This document shows, one piece after another, positions 43,326 through 52,181 of a stretch of DNA of 64,000 nucleotides. Under the pieces are notes generated by a model that had not been told where the DNA came from, searched no databases, and saw nothing but the letters and a program-made list of their open reading frames with translations. This DNA comes from Bacteroidia bacterium (GTDB lineage: Bacteria; Bacteroidota; Bacteroidia; Flavobacteriales_D; Crocinitomicaceae), in assembly GCA_030427935.1 (NCBI GenBank), contig JAUICI010000001.1, forward strand, positions 62,001 through 126,000. Reading direction: 5' to 3'. The translations under genes were made by a program, and so were the position numbers. Numbering within the stretch: position 1 is the stretch's first letter; the number at the start of each line of letters is the position of its first letter.

Positions 43326-43356
43326 AAAACCCTGGCGTTTTCGTCAGGGTTTTTTT
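43326..43356 (+). terminator. Terminator of T9SS paralogue 1, abutting the DedA start codon
   Basis: AAAACCCTG pairs with CAGGGTTTT around a small loop and is followed by a run of T ending at 43356. The ATG of the next gene is at 43357. Confidence 0.9.
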
Positions 43357-43794
43357 ATGGACTGGATTGAACTCGGATATATCGGATTGTTCTTAGGCAC
43401 ATTGCTAGCTGCAACAATACTGCCCTTTTCTTCAGAGTTTATTCTCACCGGTTTACTTATTGCTGGTTTTGAACCTTTCCTATGTTTTCTCGTGGCTACC
43501 TCTGGAAACACCTTAGGGTCCACAATCACTTATGGAATGGGCAGATTAATAAAATACGAAGAAGCCCTACAAAAACTTAAGATCAAACAATCAAGTATTG
43601 ATCGTTCCATGCATTTTTTTAATAAGTACGGGGTTTGGATAGCATTGTTTTCATGGGTGCCTATTCTCGGGGATGCGGGAACATTCCTTTTGGGGTCCAA
43701 CAAAGTCAATTTTATTAAAACCATGACCTTAGTCCTCATCGGCAAAGCCATTCGTTTTGCCATAGTCATCTTTATATTTCTATGGTTTGCTTAG
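43357..43794 (+). CDS. YqaA/DedA-family membrane protein
   Basis: 145 residues with four or so hydrophobic helices. LFLGTLLAATILPFSSEFIL (12-31), SGNTLGSTITYGMGRLI (49-65), FFNKYGVWIALFSWVPILGD and a polar residue cluster before the last helix match the short YqaA-type VTT/DedA proteins. Known: DedA-family proteins are linked to lipid carrier flipping and membrane homeostasis; the substrate is not predictable for this one. Its ATG touches the T-tract of the preceding terminator, so it must rely on terminator read-through or a near-leaderless start. Confidence 0.85.
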   Translation: MDWIELGYIGLFLGTLLAATILPFSSEFILTGLLIAGFEPFLCFLVATSGNTLGSTITYGMGRLIKYEEALQKLKIKQSSIDRSMHFFNKYGVWIALFSWVPILGDAGTFLLGSNKVNFIKTMTLVLIGKAIRFAIVIFIFLWFA

Positions 43795-43886
43795 AGTTGT
43801 ATAAAATTATGCAAGACTAGGAAAAACCCTTCTATTTTAAGAGGTCTGAATTCATACCTTTCAGGAAACAGTTAAAACTACTTAGT

Positions 43887-45782
43887 ATGAGAAAGATCTA
43901 CTTATTGGTGGCAGCTTGTCTGTCACTGGGAGCCGTCCAAGCCCAACAAAATCAAGATGGACCAACAAAGCAAAATTTTAAACTAAATCCTAACCGATCC
44001 ATTCATCAGTTAAGAAATTTATCCTTCGGAGGATCCAGGTGCACGCAGAATGTTTTAGAATCTGAAACATTTGCAAACCCGTTTTCAAATGGATGGACAA
44101 CGGATGGAGCAGGTTCTTCAGGCGGAACTTATTCTGCGGCTGATCTCTGGCTATATGATACTGACGGGCCAAATGGATTTTTTTCCCTCCCACAGGAAAT
44201 CATAACATCTTCTTCAGCTAGTGATGGATTTATGATTCTGGATGCCGATTATTTTAATGGTTTAGGTGGTTTTCCGGCAACAGTGGAAAGCTATCATGCG
44301 GAATTAATTTCGCCGGTTTATGACCTTTCATCGGTATCAAATGTGACCATTTCATTTGAACATGCCTACCGATTGTGTTGTGATCCAAGCCAGGAGAACT
44401 TATTTGTAGAAGTGTCTACAGATGGTTTTTCAAATGTACATGGATCTTGGGTTGTTTCTAATGATGTTCCTATGAACGATGCTCCAGGAACTATCAAGAA
44501 ATACATCAATATTACTAATGCAATTCAAGGAAACCCATCCAATGTACAAATCCGTTTTCGTTTCGGAATTGAAAACTCAACTGGAAATGCTTCCCATTAT
44601 TGGTGGCAATTGGATGATTTGACCATCTTTGAGTCCTATGAGCATCACGCTGAATTGGATACGGTAGCTTGGTCAGATAATGCTTCAGGATACGGCACAT
44701 TCGGAGGTTTTGGAAAAATTCCAGCTCATGATGCTGCGGTTACTACATTGGATTGGTCAGGATACCTTAAAAACTTAGGTTCATCGAACTGGACAGATGC
44801 TAAACTTGAGGTTCTTGAGAATGGAAACCCGTTTGCTCAGAGTGCAAGTCAAAATGTACCTGTTGATTCGTATTCAAATATATTCATAGCTTCTGCACAG
44901 ATGGCATCAACAATTGGAACCAATACTTATTCTATTTTTGGAACAGACACGGCTCAAATGTGTGTAATGGATACGGCTACTTATGAAATTGAAGTTACAC
45001 AAGATGCCTGGTCTGCTGGCGGATCGACCATTACTGGAATTCAATCTGGAAGCAATTGGGATTGGAATACTCCACCTGTAAGAGTTGGGTTTGGTGGAGA
45101 AGTGAATATTATCACACCTTCCACGGAATATATTGTAGGAGCACGATGGGCAATGCAAGACACTTCTTTAAATGATTTTGCACCAATAGAGATCATCATT
45201 TTGGTTAATGGGACTGAAGTGCAATCAACCAATGTTAATGTAGACCCTTCGTTGTATGGAGGCTACCAACATGTTTCATTTTCAACTCCAATTCCTGTTC
45301 AATCTGATGATGTTGTAGATTATCTAGCAGTGGATAGTGACGGGGAAGCTCGATTTTACGCTGCAGGTTCGTCAAACGAACAAATTGGATTATTAGTGAC
45401 TTTTGATGGTGCAAATGTAATGTCAGGACCATTTTTGGAATCACCAATTTTAATGGAAATCATCGTATGTGAGGATACAGCACAATGTGCAACCCTGTCT
45501 ATTGAAGAGAATCATCAATCAATCGGATCCTTAGACCAAAACTACCCAAACCCATTCGATCAAAACACGGTCATAAATTTCAACTTGAAATCAAATGAAA
45601 CTTGTTTATTCGAAGTGAGAGATGTAACAGGTAAGCTTGTTAAAAGCTTAGATTTAGGTATTCAAAGTGCAGGTCAGCACCAAATCGAATTGAACTCAAA
45701 CGAATTTGGTGAAGGAATCTATTTCTATACTTTGTATGCAGGAGAGACTTCCATGACCAAGAAAATGATTGTACTCAAATAA
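43887..45782 (+). CDS. T9SS type-A secreted protein, paralogue 2
   Basis: 631 residues. Signal peptide ~1-19 ending VQAQQ. Same domain order as paralogue 1: jelly-roll/MAM-like domain with AGSSGGTY, LWLYDTDGPNGFF, YRLCCDPS and HYWWQLDDLTIFE; then TGIQSGSNWDWNTPPVRVGF; then the type-A sorting domain (NYPNPFDQNTVINFNL, GKLVKSLDLG, GEGIYFYTLYAG). The final ~240 bp are almost identical in DNA to paralogue 3. It carries a Cys pair shortly before the sorting domain (IIVCEDTAQCATLS) that the others lack. Confidence 0.9.
   Translation: MRKIYLLVAACLSLGAVQAQQNQDGPTKQNFKLNPNRSIHQLRNLSFGGSRCTQNVLESETFANPFSNGWTTDGAGSSGGTYSAADLWLYDTDGPNGFFSLPQEIITSSSASDGFMILDADYFNGLGGFPATVESYHAELISPVYDLSSVSNVTISFEHAYRLCCDPSQENLFVEVSTDGFSNVHGSWVVSNDVPMNDAPGTIKKYINITNAIQGNPSNVQIRFRFGIENSTGNASHYWWQLDDLTIFESYEHHAELDTVAWSDNASGYGTFGGFGKIPAHDAAVTTLDWSGYLKNLGSSNWTDAKLEVLENGNPFAQSASQNVPVDSYSNIFIASAQMASTIGTNTYSIFGTDTAQMCVMDTATYEIEVTQDAWSAGGSTITGIQSGSNWDWNTPPVRVGFGGEVNIITPSTEYIVGARWAMQDTSLNDFAPIEIIILVNGTEVQSTNVNVDPSLYGGYQHVSFSTPIPVQSDDVVDYLAVDSDGEARFYAAGSSNEQIGLLVTFDGANVMSGPFLESPILMEIIVCEDTAQCATLSIEENHQSIGSLDQNYPNPFDQNTVINFNLKSNETCLFEVRDVTGKLVKSLDLGIQSAGQHQIELNSNEFGEGIYFYTLYAGETSMTKKMIVLK
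45651..45773 (+). repeat. 123-bp exact repeat in a T9SS sorting domain, copy 1
   Basis: Identical to 47663-47785 over 123 bp. Around it, identity stays high (about ten differences over the final ~240 bp) and then falls sharply upstream. Confidence 0.9.
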
Positions 45783-45807
45783 ATAAACGATAAACCTAAT
45801 CTATTTT

Positions 45808-45844
45808 TAGCCCCGTTTTACTAAGGTAGAATGGGGCTATTTTT
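45808..45844 (+). terminator. Terminator of T9SS paralogue 2
   Basis: TAGCCCCGTTTTAC pairs with GTAGAATGGGGCTA (two G-T wobbles) around a TAAG loop, followed by TTTTT. Confidence 0.9.
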
Positions 45845-45907
45845 ACTGATTCGTATTTTTATGAATAATACTTAAATTAGCATTGATTTACCTTTAAAAT
45901 ATATTGT

Positions 45908-47794
45908 ATGAAAAAAATCTACTTTTTATTCTCAGCCCTTTTATGTGTTGGTACTCTTTTTTCTCAATTTCAAGAAGAAGGACTGGTTCATCACAAACTT
46001 GAAGGAAGCCTACACAAATCTTATTATCAGCCACGAAATCAAATTCAAGCAGGCTCAAGGTGTATTCAAAATATTCACTATTCGGAAACATTTGCAAATC
46101 CTTTTTCTAATGGTTGGACAAGAACAGGAGATGGTTCGTCAGGTGGGACTTATCTTCCTGTGGATATTTGGTCGCATGATTTTAATGGTCCAAACGGCTA
46201 TTATTCATCTCCTTTTGAAATGATCAACTCGCCATCTCAATCAGATGGATTCATGATTCTTGATGCGGATTTTTTAAACGGACAAGGAAGCCAACCAACA
46301 ATGCCAGAAACATTTCAGGCAGAATTAGTTTCCCCAGTTTATGATTTATCAGGAATTTCAAGTGTTTCAATCTCTTTTTATCACATGTATCGATTGTGTT
46401 GTGGACTTGGACAGGATCATTTGTATTTCGAGGTGTCAACAGATGGTTTTGTGAATGTAGCTGCTACTTATATTCTAGACGATCCTTTTATTCCCATAAA
46501 CGCTGGATCAGGTACGATCCAAGAATTTTTTAATATAACAGATGATATCGTTGGAGACCCTTCAAATGTCCAATTTAGATTCAGATGGGGGATAGGTGGA
46601 TCAACCAATAATAATTCACACTATTATTGGCAAATTGATGATATGGTCCTGTATGACTCTTATTCTCATCATGCTTTAATTGATTCTTTAGGGTGGACAC
46701 CTTCTTTGGCTGCATATGGTCCATACAACGGGTTTCAGCAAATGCCATCATATATGGCAGCAACGACCAATTTGGCTTTTACGCTATCTGCTTCAAATAT
46801 TGGATACGCTGATTGGACAAATGCGCAAATAAATCTTGCCGAAAATGGTCAAGTTATTGCCCAAAGTGCATCTACTTTTGTTCCTTCAGGTGGTTCTGCT
46901 CAGTTCACAGTTTCTTCTTTGATGAACTCACAAATAGGCACATATTTGTACGAACTTTACGGGACAGACACTGCCACTTTTTGCAATGCTGACACCGTGC
47001 AAACAATAATTGAGATTACCCCTGATTATTACTCCGCAGGAGGAACAATTCCTACAGGAATTCAAGCGGCTTCCAATTGGAACTGGGTAAATTATCCTGC
47101 AAGAATTGGGTTTGGAGGTAAACTATATAACACTTACACAGGGTCTATACCCAAATATATCACCGGTGTTCGCGTAGCATTTGAGGACACCACTACCAAT
47201 GATTTTGCACAAATGGAAGCACAGATTTTTATCAATGGAAATCTAATTGCTTCTGAAAACTTTGTTGTTGATGTAAATGCCTATGGAACTTTGCAACAAG
47301 TTGATTTTGCCTCACCAATTGGCGTGTCAAATGGGGATGTAATTGATTATTTAATATTTGACAATAATGCACAAGTAAGATTTATTGATGCGGGAGATGT
47401 GTTTTTTCATCGTGGATTAATGGTCACTTTTGATGGAGGAGGTCAGATGTCTGGTCCGTATTTAGAAAGCCCAATAATGGCTGGTATCATTTTAAATGAA
47501 GGGGCGAATATAAATTCAATTGATGAAACTACAATCCACACCTTTGACCAAAACTATCCAAATCCATTCGATCAAAACACGGTCATAAATTTCAACTTGA
47601 AATCAAATGAAGCTTGTTTATTCGAAGTGAGGGATGTAAAGGGTAAGCTTGTTAAAAGCATGGATTTAGGTATTCAAAGTGCAGGTCAGCACCAAATCGA
47701 ATTGAACTCAAACGAATTTGGTGAAGGAATCTATTTCTATACTTTGTATGCAGGAGAGACTTCCATGACCAAGAAAATGATTGTATTGAAATAA
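45908..47794 (+). CDS. T9SS type-A secreted protein, paralogue 3
   Basis: 628 residues. Signal peptide ~1-19 (FLFSALLCVGTLFSQ). Jelly-roll/MAM-like domain with GDGSSGGTYLPVDIW, GPNGYYSSPFEMINSP, YRLCCGLG and HYYWQIDDMVLYD; second region TGIQAASNWNWVNYPARIGFG (reduced similarity: the NTPPVR of the others is NYPAR); then a sorting domain almost identical to paralogue 2. AT-ending codons dominate, unlike paralogue 1. It has its own terminator. Function unknown. Confidence 0.9.
   Translation: MKKIYFLFSALLCVGTLFSQFQEEGLVHHKLEGSLHKSYYQPRNQIQAGSRCIQNIHYSETFANPFSNGWTRTGDGSSGGTYLPVDIWSHDFNGPNGYYSSPFEMINSPSQSDGFMILDADFLNGQGSQPTMPETFQAELVSPVYDLSGISSVSISFYHMYRLCCGLGQDHLYFEVSTDGFVNVAATYILDDPFIPINAGSGTIQEFFNITDDIVGDPSNVQFRFRWGIGGSTNNNSHYYWQIDDMVLYDSYSHHALIDSLGWTPSLAAYGPYNGFQQMPSYMAATTNLAFTLSASNIGYADWTNAQINLAENGQVIAQSASTFVPSGGSAQFTVSSLMNSQIGTYLYELYGTDTATFCNADTVQTIIEITPDYYSAGGTIPTGIQAASNWNWVNYPARIGFGGKLYNTYTGSIPKYITGVRVAFEDTTTNDFAQMEAQIFINGNLIASENFVVDVNAYGTLQQVDFASPIGVSNGDVIDYLIFDNNAQVRFIDAGDVFFHRGLMVTFDGGGQMSGPYLESPIMAGIILNEGANINSIDETTIHTFDQNYPNPFDQNTVINFNLKSNEACLFEVRDVKGKLVKSMDLGIQSAGQHQIELNSNEFGEGIYFYTLYAGETSMTKKMIVLK
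47663..47785 (+). repeat. 123-bp exact repeat in a T9SS sorting domain, copy 2
   Basis: Identical to 45651-45773. See that entry. Confidence 0.9.
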
Positions 47795-47814
47795 GCTTAT
47801 TTTATAAATTGTCC

Positions 47815-47850
47815 AAGCCCTATTTCATTCGTTTGATGTAGGGCTTTTTT
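47815..47850 (+). terminator. Terminator of T9SS paralogue 3
   Basis: AAGCCCTA-N16-TAGGGCTT followed by TTTT. Confidence 0.88.
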
Positions 47851-47901
47851 AGTTAATTATTGTTAAGCCTGCGAATCCCAATAATAAGGAAGGTCAGACA
47901 A

Positions 47902-47931
47902 TTGTTTTTATTTGAGAATTTCGTAAATTTG
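47902..47931 (+). promoter_or_regulatory. Promoter of the tatA-gatA-mltD operon
   Basis: TTG (47902-47904), 19 bp, then TAAATTTG (47924-47931): a full match to the Bacteroidota promoter consensus, 23 bp before the tatA ATG. Confidence 0.75.
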
Positions 47932-47954
47932 CGGTTCAATTAATAAATGAAATT

Positions 47955-48131
47955 ATGATACTAGGAGTTTTTGGTCCTTGGCAGGTGATCTTGATCGTAG
48001 CGATCGTTTTGCTTCTTTTTGGAGGTAGAAAGATCCCTGAACTAATGAAAGGCCTTGGAAAAGGCGTGAAAGAATTTAAGGATGCTTCTAAAGGAGAAGA
48101 GGAAGCTTCTGAGGAAAATAAATCTAAGTAA
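47955..48131 (+). CDS. tatA: Sec-independent translocase subunit TatA
   Basis: 58 residues. The N-terminal membrane helix (~5-22; [18 protein letters not shown]) is followed by the TatA hinge [20 protein letters not shown], an amphipathic helix, and an acidic/Ser-rich tail. It forms the pore element of the twin-arginine pathway. No tatC is in the window. The stop lies 2 bp before the gatA TTG start, so it is the first gene of a four-gene operon. Confidence 0.93.
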   Translation: MILGVFGPWQVILIVAIVLLLFGGRKIPELMKGLGKGVKEFKDASKGEEEASEENKSK

Positions 48132-48133
48132 GC

Positions 48134-49558
48134 TTGGTTGAAAATAGTTCTTTTTCAAGTCAAAAGGAGTTATTTGACAAGGGAACATTGTCAGTAGAGG
48201 AGTGCGTCAACTCCTTTCTCAATAAAATTAATGAGCGTAATAATCTAAATGCTTTTTTAGAGGTCTACTCTGAGGAAGCCATTCGACGCGCAAAAGAAAT
48301 TGATCAAAAGATCAAGGCAGGGAATCAAGGACGATTGGCCGGAATGGTCATTGGTCTCAAAGATAATATCGCCTTCAAAGGGCATAAGTTTTCTGCCTCT
48401 TCGAAAATATTGGAAGGATTCGAATCCCAATTTTCAGCAACAGCGGTTGAAAGACTGCTAAACGAAGATGCCATCATCATCGGACGATTGAATTGTGATG
48501 AATTTGCTATGGGTTCTTCCAATGAAAACTCGGCTTATGGTCCGGTTTCGAATCATTTGAATGAAGATTACGTCCCAGGTGGTTCTTCAGGAGGATCAAC
48601 AGTTGCAGTAGGTGCAGGAATGTGCCACGTAGCACTTGGTTCGGATACAGGTGGTTCTATTCGACAACCAGCTTCCTTTACCGGAACGGTTGGATTTAAA
48701 CCAACTTATGGAAGAATCTCAAGATATGGCTTAATCGCCTATGCTTCTTCTTTTGATCAAATTGGCCCTTTTTCCAATTCTATTGAAGATGCCGCTTTGG
48801 TTTCTGAAATCATGATGGGAAAAGACGAGTTTGATAGCACTTTATCGAATAAAGAAGTTCCAAACTTATCTGATCTAAATACGCATTCGGTTAAAAGAAT
48901 TGCCTACATCAAAGAAATTTTTGAAGATGATGGTTTGGATCAAGAGATCAAAAATCAATGCAATCAATTGATTGAAAAACTTAAATCAGAAGGCTTCGAA
49001 GTAGAGGAAGTTTCATTTCCGTATTTAGATAAATTAGTCCCGGCTTATTATGTTTTGACTACCGCTGAAGCATCATCTAATCTTTCACGATTTGATGGGG
49101 TGCATTACGGACATCAATCCAAAAACGCCGAAGGAATAGATGAAATTTATAAGCTATCGAGATCGGAAGGATTTGGTCCAGAAGTGAAAAGAAGAATCAT
49201 GACGGGAACTTTTGTTCTTTCTCACGGATTCTACGATGCCTATTATTCACAAGGGCAAAAAGTAAGAAGGGTAATTCGAGACAAAACCAATGAGATCTTT
49301 CAATCTTATGATATGATCATTGGTCCAACTACACCCACTACAGCATTCAAGAAAAATGCGGTGAAAGATCCTATTACCATGTACTTACAAGATATCTACA
49401 CAGTACATTCGAATTTATCTGGTAACCCATCCATTTCTATTCCGTTTAAGAATCATAGTGAAAATAACATGCCTTATGGCATTCAATTAATGGCAGATCA
49501 TTTTGAAGAAAAAGATTTATTGGCTTTCTCCAAATACTTGTCAACAATTATAGACTAA
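48134..49558 (+). CDS. gatA: Asp-tRNA(Asn)/Glu-tRNA(Gln) amidotransferase subunit A
   Basis: 474 residues, TTG start directly after tatA. The amidase signature is intact: Lys76 (VIGLKDNIA), cis-Ser151 in PGGSSGGSTVAVGAG, nucleophile Ser175 in GSDTGGSIRQPA, then GTVGFKPTYGRISRYGLIAY. GatA releases ammonia from glutamine for the GatB transamidation of mischarged tRNA. gatB and gatC are not in the window. An alternative is another amidase-family enzyme, but length and the GFKPTYGR block favour GatA strongly. Confidence 0.95.
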   Translation: MVENSSFSSQKELFDKGTLSVEECVNSFLNKINERNNLNAFLEVYSEEAIRRAKEIDQKIKAGNQGRLAGMVIGLKDNIAFKGHKFSASSKILEGFESQFSATAVERLLNEDAIIIGRLNCDEFAMGSSNENSAYGPVSNHLNEDYVPGGSSGGSTVAVGAGMCHVALGSDTGGSIRQPASFTGTVGFKPTYGRISRYGLIAYASSFDQIGPFSNSIEDAALVSEIMMGKDEFDSTLSNKEVPNLSDLNTHSVKRIAYIKEIFEDDGLDQEIKNQCNQLIEKLKSEGFEVEEVSFPYLDKLVPAYYVLTTAEASSNLSRFDGVHYGHQSKNAEGIDEIYKLSRSEGFGPEVKRRIMTGTFVLSHGFYDAYYSQGQKVRRVIRDKTNEIFQSYDMIIGPTTPTTAFKKNAVKDPITMYLQDIYTVHSNLSGNPSISIPFKNHSENNMPYGIQLMADHFEEKDLLAFSKYLSTIID

Positions 49559-49560
49559 AA

Positions 49561-51087
49561 GTGAAATATTTAATTTCTATATGTGCGCTATTGTTAACAT
49601 TAGTGGTTTCTGCTGGTGTTGAAGACAGTCTTGCTACATCTAAAGATTCAGTAAAGAAGGATGAAGGTTTTGAGCAATACAAAATCATGCTTGAAATGAT
49701 TGATTCGTCCATTTATCATTCCTACAAAGAATATTATGGAAAATCAAAAGCGGATTCCATTATTAAAGCCCTGAATTATAAAGAGGGTCATGTGCCTGAG
49801 TTTCCAGACTCCATTTACAAAAGAAGAATACAGCAGATAGATGCATTGACGCCCTTTCAATTAGGATGGAATGAAGATGTTATAAAAGCGGTGAAATATT
49901 TTTCAAAAAAGAGAAGAAGATTTACAGCTTTAGCCCTTGGTAGATCCAAATTGTATTTCCCTATGTACGAGGAAATGCTCGATAAATATGATCTCCCATT
50001 AGAATTAAAATACCTTTCGATTATTGAATCTGGATTAAGACCTACAATTCGTTCAAGAGCTGGAGCTGTTGGATTATGGCAATTTATGTATCGAACGGGA
50101 AAGGCATTTGGTTTGACAGAAAACTCTTACATCGATGAGAGAATGGATCCTTATAAAGCCACAGATGCTGCTTGTCGATATTTGAAATTTCTTCATAATA
50201 TGTATCATGACTGGTCACTAGCTTTAGCAGCCTATAATGCTGGACCAGGAAATGTGAATAAAGCTATTCGAAGATCTGGAGGTAAAACAACTTATTGGGA
50301 AATCAGACCTTACCTTCCAAAGGAGACTCAGGGATATGTGCCAGGATTCATTGCCATGACCTATATGATGACCTACCATGCGGAGCACAATATTAAGCCT
50401 ACAAAAGCAAGAGTTTACGAGTATGAAGTAGATACTGTTTGCTTAAAAGCAGCTTTGAGATTCAAAACTTTGGACACTCTGTTAAATGTAAAAATGGATG
50501 ATCTTGAGTATTTGAATCCGCAATACAAGAAGTACTACGTGCCGCATACTTTTGATGAAACTTTCTGCATAGTCTTACCAAAGACTGTAGTGCCGAAGTT
50601 CATTGAGATGGAAGACAGCATATATAGATTCGATAGTTTGGTGATCAAACAATATATTGAGTCTAATCCTACGGTTATCAATAAACCAAAAGCAGGATCT
50701 TCTCAGTACCATTATGTTAGGTCTGGTGAAAGCCTTGGGGTAATTGCCCAGAGATATGGAGTTTCGGTCAGAAATATAATGGATTGGAATAATCTAAAAT
50801 CAACCCGAATCAATATTGGTCAGAAATTAATTGTTTATGGAAAAAAGAAGTCAACTTCTACCACCAAAAAAACAACTTCAAATACTACAAACACTTCAAA
50901 TACAAATAAAGCACCAAGCAATTACAAGCCAAAAGCCGGGACCCCTTCTTATTATTCTTTGAGGTCAGGTGAAAGTTTGTGGACTGTTAGTCAAAAATTC
51001 GGCATACCATTTGATGTTCTAAAGAGACTGAATCCGAATATCAACCCGAAAAAAATGCAACCGGGTGATCGCATAAAATTGAAATAA
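49561..51087 (+). CDS. MltD-like lytic transglycosylase with two LysM domains
   Basis: 508 residues, GTG start 2 bp after gatA. Signal peptide ~1-18. The SLT domain spans ~135-270 with catalytic Glu156 in LKYLSIIESGLRP, AVGLWQFMYRTGKAFGL, and LAAYNAGPGNVNKAIRRSGG. Two LysM domains lie at ~383-427 (YHYVRSGESLGVIAQRYGVS) and ~463-507 (YYSLRSGESLWTVSQKFGIP), joined by a Thr/Ser/Asn-rich linker. It cleaves peptidoglycan with 1,6-anhydro product and binds it through LysM. Periplasmic. Confidence 0.93.
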   Translation: MKYLISICALLLTLVVSAGVEDSLATSKDSVKKDEGFEQYKIMLEMIDSSIYHSYKEYYGKSKADSIIKALNYKEGHVPEFPDSIYKRRIQQIDALTPFQLGWNEDVIKAVKYFSKKRRRFTALALGRSKLYFPMYEEMLDKYDLPLELKYLSIIESGLRPTIRSRAGAVGLWQFMYRTGKAFGLTENSYIDERMDPYKATDAACRYLKFLHNMYHDWSLALAAYNAGPGNVNKAIRRSGGKTTYWEIRPYLPKETQGYVPGFIAMTYMMTYHAEHNIKPTKARVYEYEVDTVCLKAALRFKTLDTLLNVKMDDLEYLNPQYKKYYVPHTFDETFCIVLPKTVVPKFIEMEDSIYRFDSLVIKQYIESNPTVINKPKAGSSQYHYVRSGESLGVIAQRYGVSVRNIMDWNNLKSTRINIGQKLIVYGKKKSTSTTKKTTSNTTNTSNTNKAPSNYKPKAGTPSYYSLRSGESLWTVSQKFGIPFDVLKRLNPNINPKKMQPGDRIKLK

Positions 51088-51088
51088 C

Positions 51089-52117
51089 ATGAAAAATCTG
51101 CTGTCATTAGTCTCGCTTCTATTTTTACTCACGAACTGTGGATATGACCCCGACCAATTAAAACCTGAATCCTTTGGAGAAGTTGGATCGGTTACCATCA
51201 TTTTAAACACAAGTATTCTAGATACAGATGTTGGAAAGCATTTGAAAGAAAAAATGGGTCAAAAAATTCATGGAATCTATCCTTATGAGAAAGTTCACAA
51301 AACCTATTTTGTAAGTGAAGACGCCAGAAGCAATGCCACGAATAGACAAACGGAATTGGTAGTGCTTAAAATTGTTCCAGAAGACAAATATGCAAGGCCA
51401 CACATCGACATTAAATACAATTTGTATGTGACCAATCAAATCATCATTACGGTTACTGTAAATAATCTTACAACATTAGATAATTTCCTTACGGAAGGGT
51501 GGGATTACGATGTTCTGGTTCCATTGGCGAATTATGAAATGGATTATATTAATAATAGAACGAAATCTAAAAGACATAAATCCAGCCAGAAAGCGACGGA
51601 AGATCGATTTGGAATAGATTTAATTTTACCAAATGATTTTGCATTGAATGAAAACGAGAAAGACTTCATTTGGATGACGCGTAAAGAGACTCGAAAAACA
51701 CAAGAGAACTTTACTGTATGGGTGCAACAAGGTATTCTGATATGGCAAGTGGATTATGTAAACGAATCCCAATTTAAACCGGAGAACCTTTTAGTTCAGA
51801 GAGATTCCATCTTGAAAAAAATGGTTCCATATGAAGACGGTGAAGGCTGGATGGCAACTGAGTACATGGAAGGATTTGCTCCAAGAGAAAAAGTGTATGA
51901 GAAAGATGGTACTTATTTCGTAGACTTGCAAGGTATGTGGAAAGTTGATGGGGATCCTGCAATTCACATGGGAGGACCATTTTACCAAACATCTTTCTAC
52001 AATAAGAAAACTGGAAAAATGGTAACAGTTTGCGCCTATACGCATGCAGCTGGTTTATCAAAGCGTAAGTTTCACCTAAATATGCGCGCCTGGATCAATT
52101 CGGTTTCGCTTTATTAG
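51089..52117 (+). CDS. DUF4837 family lipoprotein
   Basis: 342 residues. Lipobox LLTNC with Cys17. The body matches the Bacteroidota-specific DUF4837 pattern: an N-terminal GSVTIILNTSILDTDVGKHL, a TYFVSEDARSNATNRQTELV-like middle, and WKVDGDPAIHMGGPFYQTSF near the end. Function not established; conserved next to cell-wall enzymes in this phylum as far as I recall. It starts one base after mltD, so a role at the envelope is plausible. Confidence 0.8.
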   Translation: MKNLLSLVSLLFLLTNCGYDPDQLKPESFGEVGSVTIILNTSILDTDVGKHLKEKMGQKIHGIYPYEKVHKTYFVSEDARSNATNRQTELVVLKIVPEDKYARPHIDIKYNLYVTNQIIITVTVNNLTTLDNFLTEGWDYDVLVPLANYEMDYINNRTKSKRHKSSQKATEDRFGIDLILPNDFALNENEKDFIWMTRKETRKTQENFTVWVQQGILIWQVDYVNESQFKPENLLVQRDSILKKMVPYEDGEGWMATEYMEGFAPREKVYEKDGTYFVDLQGMWKVDGDPAIHMGGPFYQTSFYNKKTGKMVTVCAYTHAAGLSKRKFHLNMRAWINSVSLY

Positions 52118-52158
52118 CATCCATCTAAATTTGAATTCCAAATTTTGAATTAAAAGCT

Positions 52159-52166
52159 TATTTTTG
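52159..52166 (+). promoter_or_regulatory. -7 box of pgk
   Basis: TATTTTTG is an exact TAnnTTTG located 15 bp before the ATG at 52182. The TTG at 52164 is part of this box, so it cannot be the start of translation if the promoter is used. Confidence 0.5.
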
Positions 52167-52181
52167 CCCAAAATTTCAGAC

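Noticed and set aside
43855-43862. TACCTTTC as a -7 box for T9SS paralogue 2
   Set aside because: One mismatch in the conserved TTTG and no -33 TTG; too weak to list.
52164-52181. TTG start extending Pgk by six residues
   Set aside because: The TTG is part of a consensus -7 box, and the family starts near the internal ATG.
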